Source of the DNA: an uncultured Drancourtella sp.
GTDB taxonomy: Bacteria > Bacillota > Clostridia > Lachnospirales > Lachnospiraceae
Length of the DNA: 64,000 nt
NCBI GenBank assembly: GCA_937880845.1
Contig: CALFLL010000024.1
Span: 1-64,000, forward strand
Direction of reading: 5' to 3'
The position numbers were made by a program, and so were the translations under genes. Within the stretch, counting starts at the first letter, position 1. Each line of letters begins with the position of its first letter. This document shows positions 1 to 8,777 of this stretch, piece after piece. The notes under the pieces are model-generated. The model ran no database searches and was not told the origin of the DNA. It saw only the letters and a list, made by a program, of their open reading frames with translations.

Positions 1-18
1 ACAAGTGCAAAAATGAAG

Positions 19-50
19 ATGTGAAAAAACTCAATCGAGTTTTTTCACAT
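19..50. terminator. bidirectional Rho-independent terminator
   Basis: A 14-bp perfect stem with a 4-nt loop (AATC) whose arms hold a run of six A/T, so it works as a terminator in either direction. It lies just past the stop of the LacI-family gene. Confidence 0.75.
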
Positions 51-65
51 CCCCCATGATTGTTG

Positions 66-1061
66 TTATTGCTTAACGGGTCCGGTGGAGTTTCTTACGA
101 TCAGTCCGGAGTGGAGTAAGACGGTTCCTATGGAAACCTGATTCATCAGGCTGTCCAAGGCATAGTAACCGCATTTTCCTAGTTCGATTCGCTCTTGGCG
201 AATCGTGGTCATAGGCGGTGATGTATAAGCACAAATAGGAAGGTCGTCAAATCCAATGATGCTGATATCGTCAGGAATATGATACCCCATTTGCTGGCAT
301 TGGACCATGGCGGCGTTTGCGAGGAGATCGTGGCTGCAGATGATGGCTGTCATTCCCATATTAAGGAGGCGCGGAAGGTGTTTTTCCATACATTGGGTGA
401 TATAGTAGGAAGCACCGGCATAATCCGGCTCGGTTTTTAATCCGTTTTGTCGCATAGCGTGAAAGAAGGCTTTGTGACGTACCTGCATGATGTAGGAACC
501 AAGGGCACTGCTGAGATAGCCTATTTTTTTATGCCCTTGTTGTTTTAAATAAGAAACAGCAAGTTCCATGCCTTCGTTATTATCGGCACCGACATAAGCG
601 ACATGAGGATTGGCTTTGATGTAGTTGTCGTAAAGAACGGTTGGAGTCCGACTGGTTTTAAAATCGTTCATCCAAGGGTCATGCAGTGTGAATCCAAGAA
701 CGAAAGCACCAATATAATCATTTTTTAACATAAAAACATCGTATGGTGTATTCCGTTGCATTTGATCTGTGACGTTGACAATATCTACACGAAATCCGGC
801 AGGTTCTGCCATTTGCCGGAATCCCATCACAATTTCATAACCGAATTGATGCGGCTCTTTGTATTCCAGATTTTCTACGAGAATACACAGTTTTTTTTCA
901 GGAGTTTTTTGTCCGCGTCGTTTTGTATAACCCATTTCGACTGCGGTTTCCAATATACTTTTTCGTAATGTTTCGCTTATATCGGGAGCACCGTTGAGAG
1001 CTTTGGATACAGTGCCTTTTGAAACCCCAAGCCTGTTTGCGATATCAAGTATTGTTGCCAT
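66..1061 (-). CDS. LacI-family transcriptional regulator, probable maltodextrin regulator (MalR-like)
   Basis: A 331-aa LacI/GalR regulator. Residues 1-45 form the HTH (ATILDIANRLGVSKGTVSKA) and hinge helix. Residues about 58-325 form the periplasmic-binding-like effector domain, with a typical IIGFDDLP segment near residue 268. It is divergent from malE, with a 273-bp shared control region holding four ACGAAAC half-sites, two towards each gene. By context it most likely represses the maltodextrin/glycogen operon and itself and responds to a maltosaccharide. The effector is inferred from neighbours. The family call is very secure. Confidence 0.9.
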   Translation of the reverse strand: MATILDIANRLGVSKGTVSKALNGAPDISETLRKSILETAVEMGYTKRRGQKTPEKKLCILVENLEYKEPHQFGYEIVMGFRQMAEPAGFRVDIVNVTDQMQRNTPYDVFMLKNDYIGAFVLGFTLHDPWMNDFKTSRTPTVLYDNYIKANPHVAYVGADNNEGMELAVSYLKQQGHKKIGYLSSALGSYIMQVRHKAFFHAMRQNGLKTEPDYAGASYYITQCMEKHLPRLLNMGMTAIICSHDLLANAAMVQCQQMGYHIPDDISIIGFDDLPICAYTSPPMTTIRQERIELGKCGYYALDSLMNQVSIGTVLLHSGLIVRNSTGPVKQ

Positions 1062-1085
1062 AAATCGTCACCTTTTCTGATAAAA

Positions 1086-1152
1086 GTTTCGTAAAATGAT
1101 ATAACATATTTCTATTATAACGAAAAATAAGTAAAATGGCAAATAGTTTCGT
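1086..1152 (-). promoter_or_regulatory. putative regulator operator half-sites upstream of the lacI-type gene
   Basis: Two copies of GTTTCGT (1086-1092 and 1146-1152), the reverse complement of the ACGAAAC repeats in front of malE. Their presence on both sides of the divergent intergenic region suggests autoregulation by the LacI-family protein. This is inferred from sequence repetition only. Confidence 0.5.
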
Positions 1153-1258
1153 GAAAGAAAGAAAACAAAAATAAAAAGAAACTGTGCAATTTGTATAAAA
1201 ATAAAGAAAATAATATGTAAAAAACAGAGAAGTTGATTGAAGAAATATGCATTTGGTA

Positions 1259-1287
1259 TTGACTAATGTGGAAAACAAAGGTATAGT
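1259..1287 (+). promoter_or_regulatory. sigma-A promoter of the maltodextrin operon
   Basis: TTGACT (1259-1264), a 17-bp spacer and TATAGT (1282-1287). The predicted transcription start, near 1294, falls right at the ACGAAAC direct repeats, a fitting site for repression. Confidence 0.65.
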
Positions 1288-1296
1288 AAAAACATA

Positions 1297-1313
1297 ACGA
1301 AACAATACGAAAC
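1297..1313 (+). promoter_or_regulatory. direct-repeat operator ACGAAAC-N3-ACGAAAC
   Basis: ACGAAAC at 1297-1303 and 1307-1313, 10 bp apart (one helical turn), just downstream of the malE -10 box. Matching inverted copies lie upstream of the divergent regulator gene. It is likely the binding site of that regulator. Confidence 0.5.
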
Positions 1314-1334
1314 TTTTGAAAGGGGAAGCAGAAG

Positions 1335-2570
1335 ATGAAAAAAAGAGGATTGGCAGTTCTACTGACAATGATAATGATGGTATCCTTGCTTGCCGGATGT
1401 GGAAGGGATAAAAACGGTTTTTCCGGTGAAAAGGAAAAGGTGCGTTTGATGGTATGGTCACCGTCAGAAGATCAGTCAAAAGATAGTGGGGAATGGCTTC
1501 AGACAATGTGTGAAAAATTTGCAAAAAAGCATCCGGAATGGGATATTACATTTGTATATGGTGTGGCAGATGAGGCATCGGCGGCAACACAGGTTTCTCA
1601 GGATCCGGAAGCAAGTGCCGATGTCTTTATGTATGCAAACGATACATTGACCACCATGACAGATGCTAATGCACTGGCAAAATTCGGTGGGAAATATAAA
1701 GAAGAAATTGAAAGTACGAATACAGAGGAAGTACTTCGGTCTTTGACAAAAGAAGATAATTTGTACGGAGTTCCTTTTACGACCAATACATGGTTTATGT
1801 ATTACGATAAAAGTGTATTTAGTGAAGAAGATGTAAAAAACCTTGATACGATGTTGAAAAAAGGAGTTGTATCATTTCCTTTTATCAATTCATGGTATTT
1901 GCCGGCATTTTATCTTGGAAACGGATGTACTCTTTTTGGAGACGGAACCGATGAATCAAAAGGAGTAGATTTTGGAGGAGAAAATGCGGTAAAAGTTACA
2001 GAATATCTGGTGGATTTGGTAAATAACCCGAATTTTAAGATTGATGCAGACGGATCAGGCCTGGCAGGATTAAGGGATGGCAGTATTTCTGCGATTTTTT
2101 CCGGTTCCTGGGATGCGAATGCAGTAAAAGAGGCTTTGGGAGAGAATATGGGAGTAATAGAACTTCCGAAGTTTACATTAGACGGAGAAGAAAAACAAAT
2201 GAAAGCTTATGCGGGATCTAAAGCCATCGGAGTCAATCCGAATGCAGAAAATATGGTAGCGGCAGTGGAACTGGCGGTATATCTTGGATCTGCAGAATCA
2301 CAGAAACTTCATTACGAGCTTAGAAATGTAATTCCATGTAATACAAAATTACTGGAGAATGAAAAGATTGCAAAAGATCCTCTTGTACAGGCACAGAATA
2401 ATACATTTAACAATACATCGATTCTCCAGCCATTTGTTTCAAAAATGAACAACTGCTGGGTACCGGTAGAAAATATGGGGAAAGCAATCCGAAACAAAGG
2501 CGTTACACATGAGAATGCAAAAGAACAGACAGAATCCATGAATGAAGCAATGAATAATGATGGAATCTAA
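1335..2570 (+). CDS. malE: maltodextrin ABC transporter substrate-binding lipoprotein
   Basis: A 411-aa extracellular solute-binding protein (family 1). Residues 1-22 are a lipoprotein signal ending in LLAGC, with Cys22 as the lipidated residue. The mature domain shows the usual family 1 layout. SD AAAGGGG lies 9 nt before the ATG. It is the first gene of an operon with two MalF/MalG-type permeases and five alpha-glucan enzymes, so maltodextrin is the likely ligand. No ATPase is encoded here; a shared MsmK-type ATPase elsewhere is the usual arrangement in Firmicutes (inference). Confidence 0.88.
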   Translation: MKKRGLAVLLTMIMMVSLLAGCGRDKNGFSGEKEKVRLMVWSPSEDQSKDSGEWLQTMCEKFAKKHPEWDITFVYGVADEASAATQVSQDPEASADVFMYANDTLTTMTDANALAKFGGKYKEEIESTNTEEVLRSLTKEDNLYGVPFTTNTWFMYYDKSVFSEEDVKNLDTMLKKGVVSFPFINSWYLPAFYLGNGCTLFGDGTDESKGVDFGGENAVKVTEYLVDLVNNPNFKIDADGSGLAGLRDGSISAIFSGSWDANAVKEALGENMGVIELPKFTLDGEEKQMKAYAGSKAIGVNPNAENMVAAVELAVYLGSAESQKLHYELRNVIPCNTKLLENEKIAKDPLVQAQNNTFNNTSILQPFVSKMNNCWVPVENMGKAIRNKGVTHENAKEQTESMNEAMNNDGI

Positions 2571-2583
2571 ATGAGGTGAAACT

Positions 2584-3963
2584 ATGGGAAGATTAAAAAA
2601 GAGAGTACATACATTCTCAAATCCGTATACCTGTATGGCAGCAGTAAGAGAAGGCGGAATCGAAACAAAGCTTTCCATGCTGCTTATGGGGTTTGGAAAC
2701 ATTGTGCATAAACAAAAAATAAAAGGTTTGATTTATCTGGCGGCAGAAGTCGCATATGTGGTTTTTATGGTTGTAAACGGAATTCGTTTCGTTCAAATGC
2801 TGGGATCGCTGGGAAGTACTCCGCAAAAAGAAGTGTGGGATGAAGCAAGTCAGGTTTATATCTATACAAAAGGCGATCAGTCCATTTTGATCTTGCTTTA
2901 CGGAGTGGCGACTATATTTTTGACGGTTTTGATGATATGGGCATGGAGAGGAGCTTTAAAAAGTGCTTATAAAGCAGAATGTCTGGATAAACAGGGAAAA
3001 CATGTAAACAACTTTGCAGAAGATGTACGGTCCCTGCTTCATGAAAATCTGTACAGATTATTTATGACTCCTCCGGTTACTTTTATTTTTCTGTTGACGG
3101 TGTTGCCTTTGATTTTTATGATCTGTATGGCATTTACCAATTATAGCAAAATTGATAACCATTTGATGTTGTTTGACTGGGTGGGATTGGAAAACTTTAA
3201 AGCACTGTTTGATACAAACAGTATCCTCGGAAGTACCTTCTGGTCTGTTCTTGGCTGGACACTTGTATGGGCGTTTTTTGCCACATTCAGCAACTATATT
3301 TTTGGTATGATTCTTTCTATCGTGATCAATAGGAAAGAAACAAAAGCAAAAGGATTTTGGAGATTCTGTTTTGTGCTGTCTTGTGCAGTTCCGATGTTTG
3401 TTTCCCTTCTCATTATGAGGACGATGCTTCAGCCAAACGGGGCAATCAATGTGTTGCTTCGAAATCTGGGACTGATTGCACAAGATGCCAGTCTTCCGTT
3501 TTTCACGGATCCTACATGGGCAAGAGTAACGGTAATCATTGTGAATATATGGGTAGGTGTTCCGTATACACTGCTTCAGTTGACCGGGGTACTTCAGAAT
3601 ATTCCGGGCGAATTGTATGAGGCTGCAAAGGTAGACGGTGCGAATGCAATCCAAATTTTCTTTAAGATTACGCTCCCATATATGTTATATGTGACAACAC
3701 CGTATCTGATTGTTACATTTACGGGAAATGTAAATAACTTCAATGTCATTTATCTTTTATCGGGAGGAGATCCTGTTACAGATCTGGCATCGACGGCGGG
3801 AAGTACGGACTTATTGGTAACGTGGCTTTATAAATTGACGGTAGATAAGCAATATTACAATGTAGGAGCAGTCATTGGCATTTTGACATTTGTGATTCTG
3901 GCGATCGGTGCATTACTTACTTACCGCAACAGTAAATCTTACAAAGAAGAAGGAGGATTCTAG
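2584..3963 (+). CDS. malF: maltodextrin ABC transporter permease, MalF type
   Basis: A 459-aa inner-membrane permease. The C-terminal half holds six predicted TM segments and the ATPase-contact EAA loop (EAAKVDGANAIQIF, near residue 345). The first about 165 residues are an extra N-terminal region with two further hydrophobic segments (near residues 50-70 and 100-120). SD GAGGTG precedes the ATG, 13 bp after malE. It pairs with the next gene to form the channel for the malE-bound sugar. Confidence 0.9.
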   Translation: MGRLKKRVHTFSNPYTCMAAVREGGIETKLSMLLMGFGNIVHKQKIKGLIYLAAEVAYVVFMVVNGIRFVQMLGSLGSTPQKEVWDEASQVYIYTKGDQSILILLYGVATIFLTVLMIWAWRGALKSAYKAECLDKQGKHVNNFAEDVRSLLHENLYRLFMTPPVTFIFLLTVLPLIFMICMAFTNYSKIDNHLMLFDWVGLENFKALFDTNSILGSTFWSVLGWTLVWAFFATFSNYIFGMILSIVINRKETKAKGFWRFCFVLSCAVPMFVSLLIMRTMLQPNGAINVLLRNLGLIAQDASLPFFTDPTWARVTVIIVNIWVGVPYTLLQLTGVLQNIPGELYEAAKVDGANAIQIFFKITLPYMLYVTTPYLIVTFTGNVNNFNVIYLLSGGDPVTDLASTAGSTDLLVTWLYKLTVDKQYYNVGAVIGILTFVILAIGALLTYRNSKSYKEEGGF

Positions 3964-3964
3964 C

Positions 3965-4837
3965 ATGGCTTCAGGGAAAATGCGTTCAGCAAAGAAAAGA
4001 CGGTTTATCAATAACACGATCGTACATGTCGTACTTGCAGTCCTGGCGTTTATATGGGTTTTCCCGATTTTGTGGGTTATCCTTACGAGCTTCAGAGCGG
4101 AAAAAGGTTCTTATGTATCCACGTTTTTACCGCGTGAATTTACATTGGATAATTACATTAAGCTTTTTACGGATACATCTATTCTGAACTTTCCGCAAAT
4201 GTTTGCAAATACATTATTTATCGCAGTTTGTTCCTGCATATTGGCAACCTTTTATGTATTGGCGGTTTCTTATTGCTTGTCCAGATTAAAGTTCAAACTG
4301 CGGAAACCATATATGAATATGGCAATGATTCTTGGTCTGTTTCCGAGTTTCATGTCCATGATTGCAGTGTATTTTATTTTAAAAGCAATCGGACTTACCG
4401 AGGGAAATCTGATCAAACTGGCACTGATCTTATGTTACTCCGGAGGAGCAGGACTTTCTTTCCAGATTGCCAAAGGATTTTTTGATACCATTCCGATTGC
4501 GGTAGATGAGGCGGCTCTTTTGGATGGATACACAAGATGGCAGATTTTCAGCAAGATTACATTACCTCTTAGTAAACCGATCATTATTTATACTGTATTG
4601 ACATCTTTCATGGCACCATGGCTGGACTTTATTTTCGCAAAAGTAATCTGCCGTGCTAATTCAGACCAGTATACCATTGCCATCGGTCTTTGGAAGATGC
4701 TTGAGAAGGAATATATTGATAGCTGGTATACAAGCTTTGCGGCCGGGGCAGTGCTGATTTCCATCCCGATCGCCATTTTGTTCCTGTTTATGCAAAGATA
4801 TTATGTGGATGGTGTTTCAGGAGCAGTCAAAGGCTAG
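3965..4837 (+). CDS. malG: maltodextrin ABC transporter permease, MalG type
   Basis: 290 aa. The ATG at 3965 was chosen: it follows the malF stop by 1 nt and has AAGGAGGA 8 nt upstream, whereas an in-frame start at 3908 would lie inside malF. Six TM segments and an EAA loop (DEAALLDGYTRWQIF) near residue 180 mark the MalG half of the permease. Carbohydrate-uptake-1 family by similarity. Confidence 0.9.
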   Translation: MASGKMRSAKKRRFINNTIVHVVLAVLAFIWVFPILWVILTSFRAEKGSYVSTFLPREFTLDNYIKLFTDTSILNFPQMFANTLFIAVCSCILATFYVLAVSYCLSRLKFKLRKPYMNMAMILGLFPSFMSMIAVYFILKAIGLTEGNLIKLALILCYSGGAGLSFQIAKGFFDTIPIAVDEAALLDGYTRWQIFSKITLPLSKPIIIYTVLTSFMAPWLDFIFAKVICRANSDQYTIAIGLWKMLEKEYIDSWYTSFAAGAVLISIPIAILFLFMQRYYVDGVSGAVKG

Positions 4838-4874
4838 GTGCCAGACGACAGATACATAGGGGAGGAGCCATATT

Positions 4875-6803
4875 ATGAAGACTGCAAAGGAATGGAAAGC
4901 ATTTTATTCGACAACGGACTTTGAACAAAATTACACATATAAAAATAATGACCTTGGGGCGATTTGTACGGAGGATGGAACATCCATCCTCCTGTGGAGC
5001 CCTGTGGCAGAGTCTGTTTCTGTCTGTTTTTATCAAGATGGTGAACAGGCAGAAGCTTACCGTGTGGAAAAGATGAAAAAACAGGAGTATGGTGTGTGGA
5101 AATATGTCACAAAAGAGAATCTACACGGAGTATATTATGATTTTCGGTTACAGATTGAGAGTGAAAAAATACGATCTGCCGATCCGTATGCAAAAGCGTG
5201 CGGTGTAAACGGAAACAGAAGTATGATCGTGGATCTGAAAAAGACGGATCCGGCAGGATGGGAAGAGGATAAAGCACCAAAAAAGACGGAAGAACAGATT
5301 ATTTATGAACTGCATATCAAAGAGTTTTCCTGGGATCCTTCTGGAGGCTTCCCGGAAAAATACAGAGGAAAATATAAAGCCTTTACCTGCGAGAATACAA
5401 CTCTTCATAATGACGGAGTGCATCCCACAGGTATTTCTTATATGAAAGAACTGGGTGTTACCCATGTCCAACTCATGCCGGCGTATGATTATGGATCTGT
5501 GGATGAATCTGTAGAAAATGGCGGATTTAACTGGGGATATGATCCGATGAATTATAATGTACCGGAAGGCTCTTATGCGACAGATGCCAAAAACGGTGAG
5601 GTGCGTATCAGAGAATTTAAAGAAATGATCCGGTCCCTTCATAAAAACGGATTTCGTGTGATCATGGATGTTGTTTACAATCATACCTACTCTTTGGATG
5701 CGTGGTTTCAAAAAACCATGCCGTGGTATTACTACCGGGTACATGAAAACGGGGAAACCGCAAATGGATCAGCTTGTGGAAATGATGTGGCAAGTGAAAG
5801 AACTATGTGTGGGAAATACATTTTGGATTCTGTTCTTTACTGGGCCAAAGAATATCATATTGACGGATTCCGTTTTGATCTGATGGGACTTCTGGATACA
5901 AAACTGATGAATGAGATTGCAGAAAAGCTAGATGAAATATACGGAAAAGGGGAAAAACTCATTTTCGGAGAACCATGGGCAGCAGACGATACGGCCATGG
6001 AAAAAGATGCGATCCCTGCATTGAAATGTAATGTTGCAAAATTGAATGAAAATGTCGGCATGTTTTGCGATGACACAAGAGATGCCATTAAAGGACATGT
6101 ATTTGAAGGAGAAATTCCAGGATTTGTAAATGGCGGAAAAGGAAAGGAAGAAGAGATTCTTTCTTCGGTAAAAGCATGGTGTGGCAAGGATTCTGACGTA
6201 AAAGCACCTTCTCAGATTATTACTTATGTGTCAGCCCATGATAACTGGACTCTTTGGGATAAGCTTTCTTTGACGGTAGAAAAAAAAGAAGAACAGATGA
6301 AAATTAACAAAATGGCGGCAGCCATCTATATGACGTGTCAGGGCACTTTATTTTTCTTATCCGGCGAAGAATTTGCCCGCACGAAAGGAGGAAGGGAAAA
6401 CACTTACAATGCTCCGATTGAGATAAACCGCTTAGACTGGGGTCTGGCTTATCAAAATAAGGAATTAAGAATGTATTATCAAGGACTGATTGCCCTGAGA
6501 AAGCAGCTTCCGGGATTATGTGACAAATCCAAAGATGCGTGGAAGAGGATTTCCGGGGAGTGGAAAAAAGACGGAGTAGTCGGATTTTATGTGGATAACA
6601 AAAGAGAAAAAGAATGTTCTACATGGAAAACTTTATATATTATCTACAACAGCCGGACCGAAGGATTTGAAGCAAAACTTCCGAAAGGAAACTGGGAACT
6701 CCTTTTAAACGGGAAGGATAGTTTTCTTTGGAAACATCCGAAAACCATAACAGGCAAAGTAAAAGCAGATGCGAAAGAAGTAATCATACTTGGATTAAAA
6801 TGA
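4875..6803 (+). CDS. pulA: type I pullulanase (GH13_14), cytosolic
   Basis: 642 aa. It hydrolyses alpha-1,6 branches of pullulan and imported branched maltodextrin. An N-terminal CBM48-like domain (about 25-110) precedes the GH13 barrel. Seen motifs: YDYGSVDE, NWGYDPMNYNVPEGS (typical of pullulanases), VIMDVVYNHTY, the nucleophile in DGFRFDLMG (near 333), the acid in FGEPW (near 364) and the third Asp in SAHDN (near 455). There is no signal peptide, so it acts on sugars already taken up. SD GGGGAGGAG. Confidence 0.9.
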   Translation: MKTAKEWKAFYSTTDFEQNYTYKNNDLGAICTEDGTSILLWSPVAESVSVCFYQDGEQAEAYRVEKMKKQEYGVWKYVTKENLHGVYYDFRLQIESEKIRSADPYAKACGVNGNRSMIVDLKKTDPAGWEEDKAPKKTEEQIIYELHIKEFSWDPSGGFPEKYRGKYKAFTCENTTLHNDGVHPTGISYMKELGVTHVQLMPAYDYGSVDESVENGGFNWGYDPMNYNVPEGSYATDAKNGEVRIREFKEMIRSLHKNGFRVIMDVVYNHTYSLDAWFQKTMPWYYYRVHENGETANGSACGNDVASERTMCGKYILDSVLYWAKEYHIDGFRFDLMGLLDTKLMNEIAEKLDEIYGKGEKLIFGEPWAADDTAMEKDAIPALKCNVAKLNENVGMFCDDTRDAIKGHVFEGEIPGFVNGGKGKEEEILSSVKAWCGKDSDVKAPSQIITYVSAHDNWTLWDKLSLTVEKKEEQMKINKMAAAIYMTCQGTLFFLSGEEFARTKGGRENTYNAPIEINRLDWGLAYQNKELRMYYQGLIALRKQLPGLCDKSKDAWKRISGEWKKDGVVGFYVDNKREKECSTWKTLYIIYNSRTEGFEAKLPKGNWELLLNGKDSFLWKHPKTITGKVKADAKEVIILGLK

Positions 6804-6818
6804 AAGTGAAGACAGAAT

Positions 6819-8753
6819 ATGAAATGGATATATGGAAAACAGGATTTTAAAACATTAGAACGAGGACAGGAAAATTGTTACCTCCTGACAAACGGACTTG
6901 GAGGATTTTCTGCCATGACCATGACCGGATCGGTGGCAAGAAACGATCACGCATTTTTGATGGCATGTATGCAGGCACCAAACCAAAGATATAATATGGT
7001 ACACCGGTTAAAAGAAGAATTAAAAATCGGGGAAACCGATTTCTGCCTTTCTTCCCAGGAATTTGCAGACGGTTCAAAAGAAGAAGGGGCGGAATATCTC
7101 TCCGCCTTTGTATTTGAAGATACTCCGGTATGGAAATTTCAGGTTCACGGTGTGGAAATCAAAAAAGAAATCGGGATGCTTCAGGGAGAAAATACGGTAG
7201 CAGTCCGGTATGAGATCCATAACAGAAATCAAAAACCGGCATCTTTAAAAATCACGCCGTTTTTACAGTTTACGCCAAAAGGAGAAGAACCAAAAAGAGA
7301 TAGAAAATTCGAATGTCAGGAAAAGAAAGTCCTCTCTCAAGGACATACATTGTTTTTGGAAACAAACGGAACAATGACAGAAACAGAGGAAATACAGGAA
7401 ACCTATTTTTATAGCTACGATGTGTGTGACGGAAGACGGGAAACAGGACTTGCAAAATCTGTTTTTTATATAGAAACAGCCGTTTTACCAGGGGAAAAGA
7501 AAACATTGGATTTTATCTGTTCCACGAAAAAGATTGAAAAAAGAGCAGAAGAAATCATCACAGAAACAAAACAATACAGAAAATCTCTGGAAGAAAAGGC
7601 CGGATTTTCCATGCCGATGGCAAAGGTGCTTTCAAAAAGTGCAAATCAGTTTATTTCCGAAAGAGAGTCTACAAATGGAAAGACGATACTTGCGGGATAT
7701 CCGTTTTTCGAAGACTGGGGAAGAGATACCATGATTGCCCTTCCGGGAGTATGTATTTCCGCAAAACAGTACGAGGCGGCAAAAGAAATTCTTTGGACAT
7801 TTGCCTTAAATGAACGAAACGGGTTGATGCCGAATCTGTTCCCGGAGGGGGGAAACGAACCACTTTACAACACGGTCGATGCGGCACTTTTGTTTATCAA
7901 CTGTGTGTATCTTTATTATGAAGCTACAAAAGACGTGGAATTTGTGCAGAAAGTATTTCCGGTAATGGAACGGATCATTCAGTTTTATGAAAAAGGAACC
8001 GAATTTGGTATTTACATGGATAAAGACGGACTGATCCACGCAGGAGAGGGACTTGCACAGGTGACATGGATGGATGTGCGGATCGGTGAAATTCTTCCTA
8101 CACCAAGACATGGAAAGCCGGTTGAGATCAATGCGTACTGGTATAATGCTCTTTGTATCATGGAATTATTTGCATCACGATTTGGAAAGGAATATACTAG
8201 ATATAAAGTGTTATCTGCAAAGGTAAAAGAAAGTTTTGAAAAGACATTCTGGATGGAAGATAAAAAATGTCTGAAAGATGTGATATCAGGTACCAAAGCA
8301 GACACACAGATCCGATGCAATCAAATATGGGCGGTATCCATGCCTTTTACCATGCTGAGTAAAGAGAAAGAAAAACAGATTGTAGAAACGGTATATGAAA
8401 CACTGTATACACCGTACGGACTTCGTACATTGGAGGAAACAGATGAAGAATTCCATCCGTTTTACGGAGGGGAGATGAAAAAAAGAGATCTGGCATACCA
8501 CCAAGGTACAGTATGGACATTTCCTCTTGGAGCATATTATTTAGCGTATCTGAAAGTCAATGATTATAGCAAAGAGGCAAAAGATACGGTAAAAGATCAG
8601 CTGGAAGTACTGGAAAGTGCCATGAGAGAAGGGTGTATCGGACAATTACCGGAAATTTATGACGGACAGAACCCTACTTCTTCAAAAGGATGTTTTGCCC
8701 AGGCATGGAGTGTCGGTGAAATTTTAAGAGTATATGAAGCAATAGAACAATAA
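6819..8753 (+). CDS. glycogen debranching enzyme (amylo-alpha-1,6-glucosidase family)
   Basis: 644 aa. An N-terminal bacterial GDE beta domain (about 1-230, including TNGLGGFSAMTMTGS) is followed by an (alpha/alpha)6 amylo-1,6-glucosidase domain with GYPFFEDWGRDTMIALPG near residue 290. It removes alpha-1,6 linkages from glycogen or limit dextrins. It lies between pullulanase and glycogen phosphorylase, 15 and 24 bp away, so it probably prepares substrate for the phosphorylase. Domain assignment is by recall of the family. Confidence 0.87.
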   Translation: MKWIYGKQDFKTLERGQENCYLLTNGLGGFSAMTMTGSVARNDHAFLMACMQAPNQRYNMVHRLKEELKIGETDFCLSSQEFADGSKEEGAEYLSAFVFEDTPVWKFQVHGVEIKKEIGMLQGENTVAVRYEIHNRNQKPASLKITPFLQFTPKGEEPKRDRKFECQEKKVLSQGHTLFLETNGTMTETEEIQETYFYSYDVCDGRRETGLAKSVFYIETAVLPGEKKTLDFICSTKKIEKRAEEIITETKQYRKSLEEKAGFSMPMAKVLSKSANQFISERESTNGKTILAGYPFFEDWGRDTMIALPGVCISAKQYEAAKEILWTFALNERNGLMPNLFPEGGNEPLYNTVDAALLFINCVYLYYEATKDVEFVQKVFPVMERIIQFYEKGTEFGIYMDKDGLIHAGEGLAQVTWMDVRIGEILPTPRHGKPVEINAYWYNALCIMELFASRFGKEYTRYKVLSAKVKESFEKTFWMEDKKCLKDVISGTKADTQIRCNQIWAVSMPFTMLSKEKEKQIVETVYETLYTPYGLRTLEETDEEFHPFYGGEMKKRDLAYHQGTVWTFPLGAYYLAYLKVNDYSKEAKDTVKDQLEVLESAMREGCIGQLPEIYDGQNPTSSKGCFAQAWSVGEILRVYEAIEQ

Positions 8754-8777
8754 AAGTGTTTTGAAAGGAGAAGAAAG

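Noticed and set aside
1045..1524. 159-aa minus-strand frame spanning the malE promoter and 5' end
   Set aside because: It covers the promoter, operators and signal-peptide codons of malE and has a low-complexity Phe/Ser composition.
3058..3654. 198-aa minus-strand frame opposite malF (also 5148-5744 opposite the pullulanase gene)
   Set aside because: Composition is that of an antisense frame (Cys/His/Arg-rich), with no start signal; the plus-strand genes are unambiguous.
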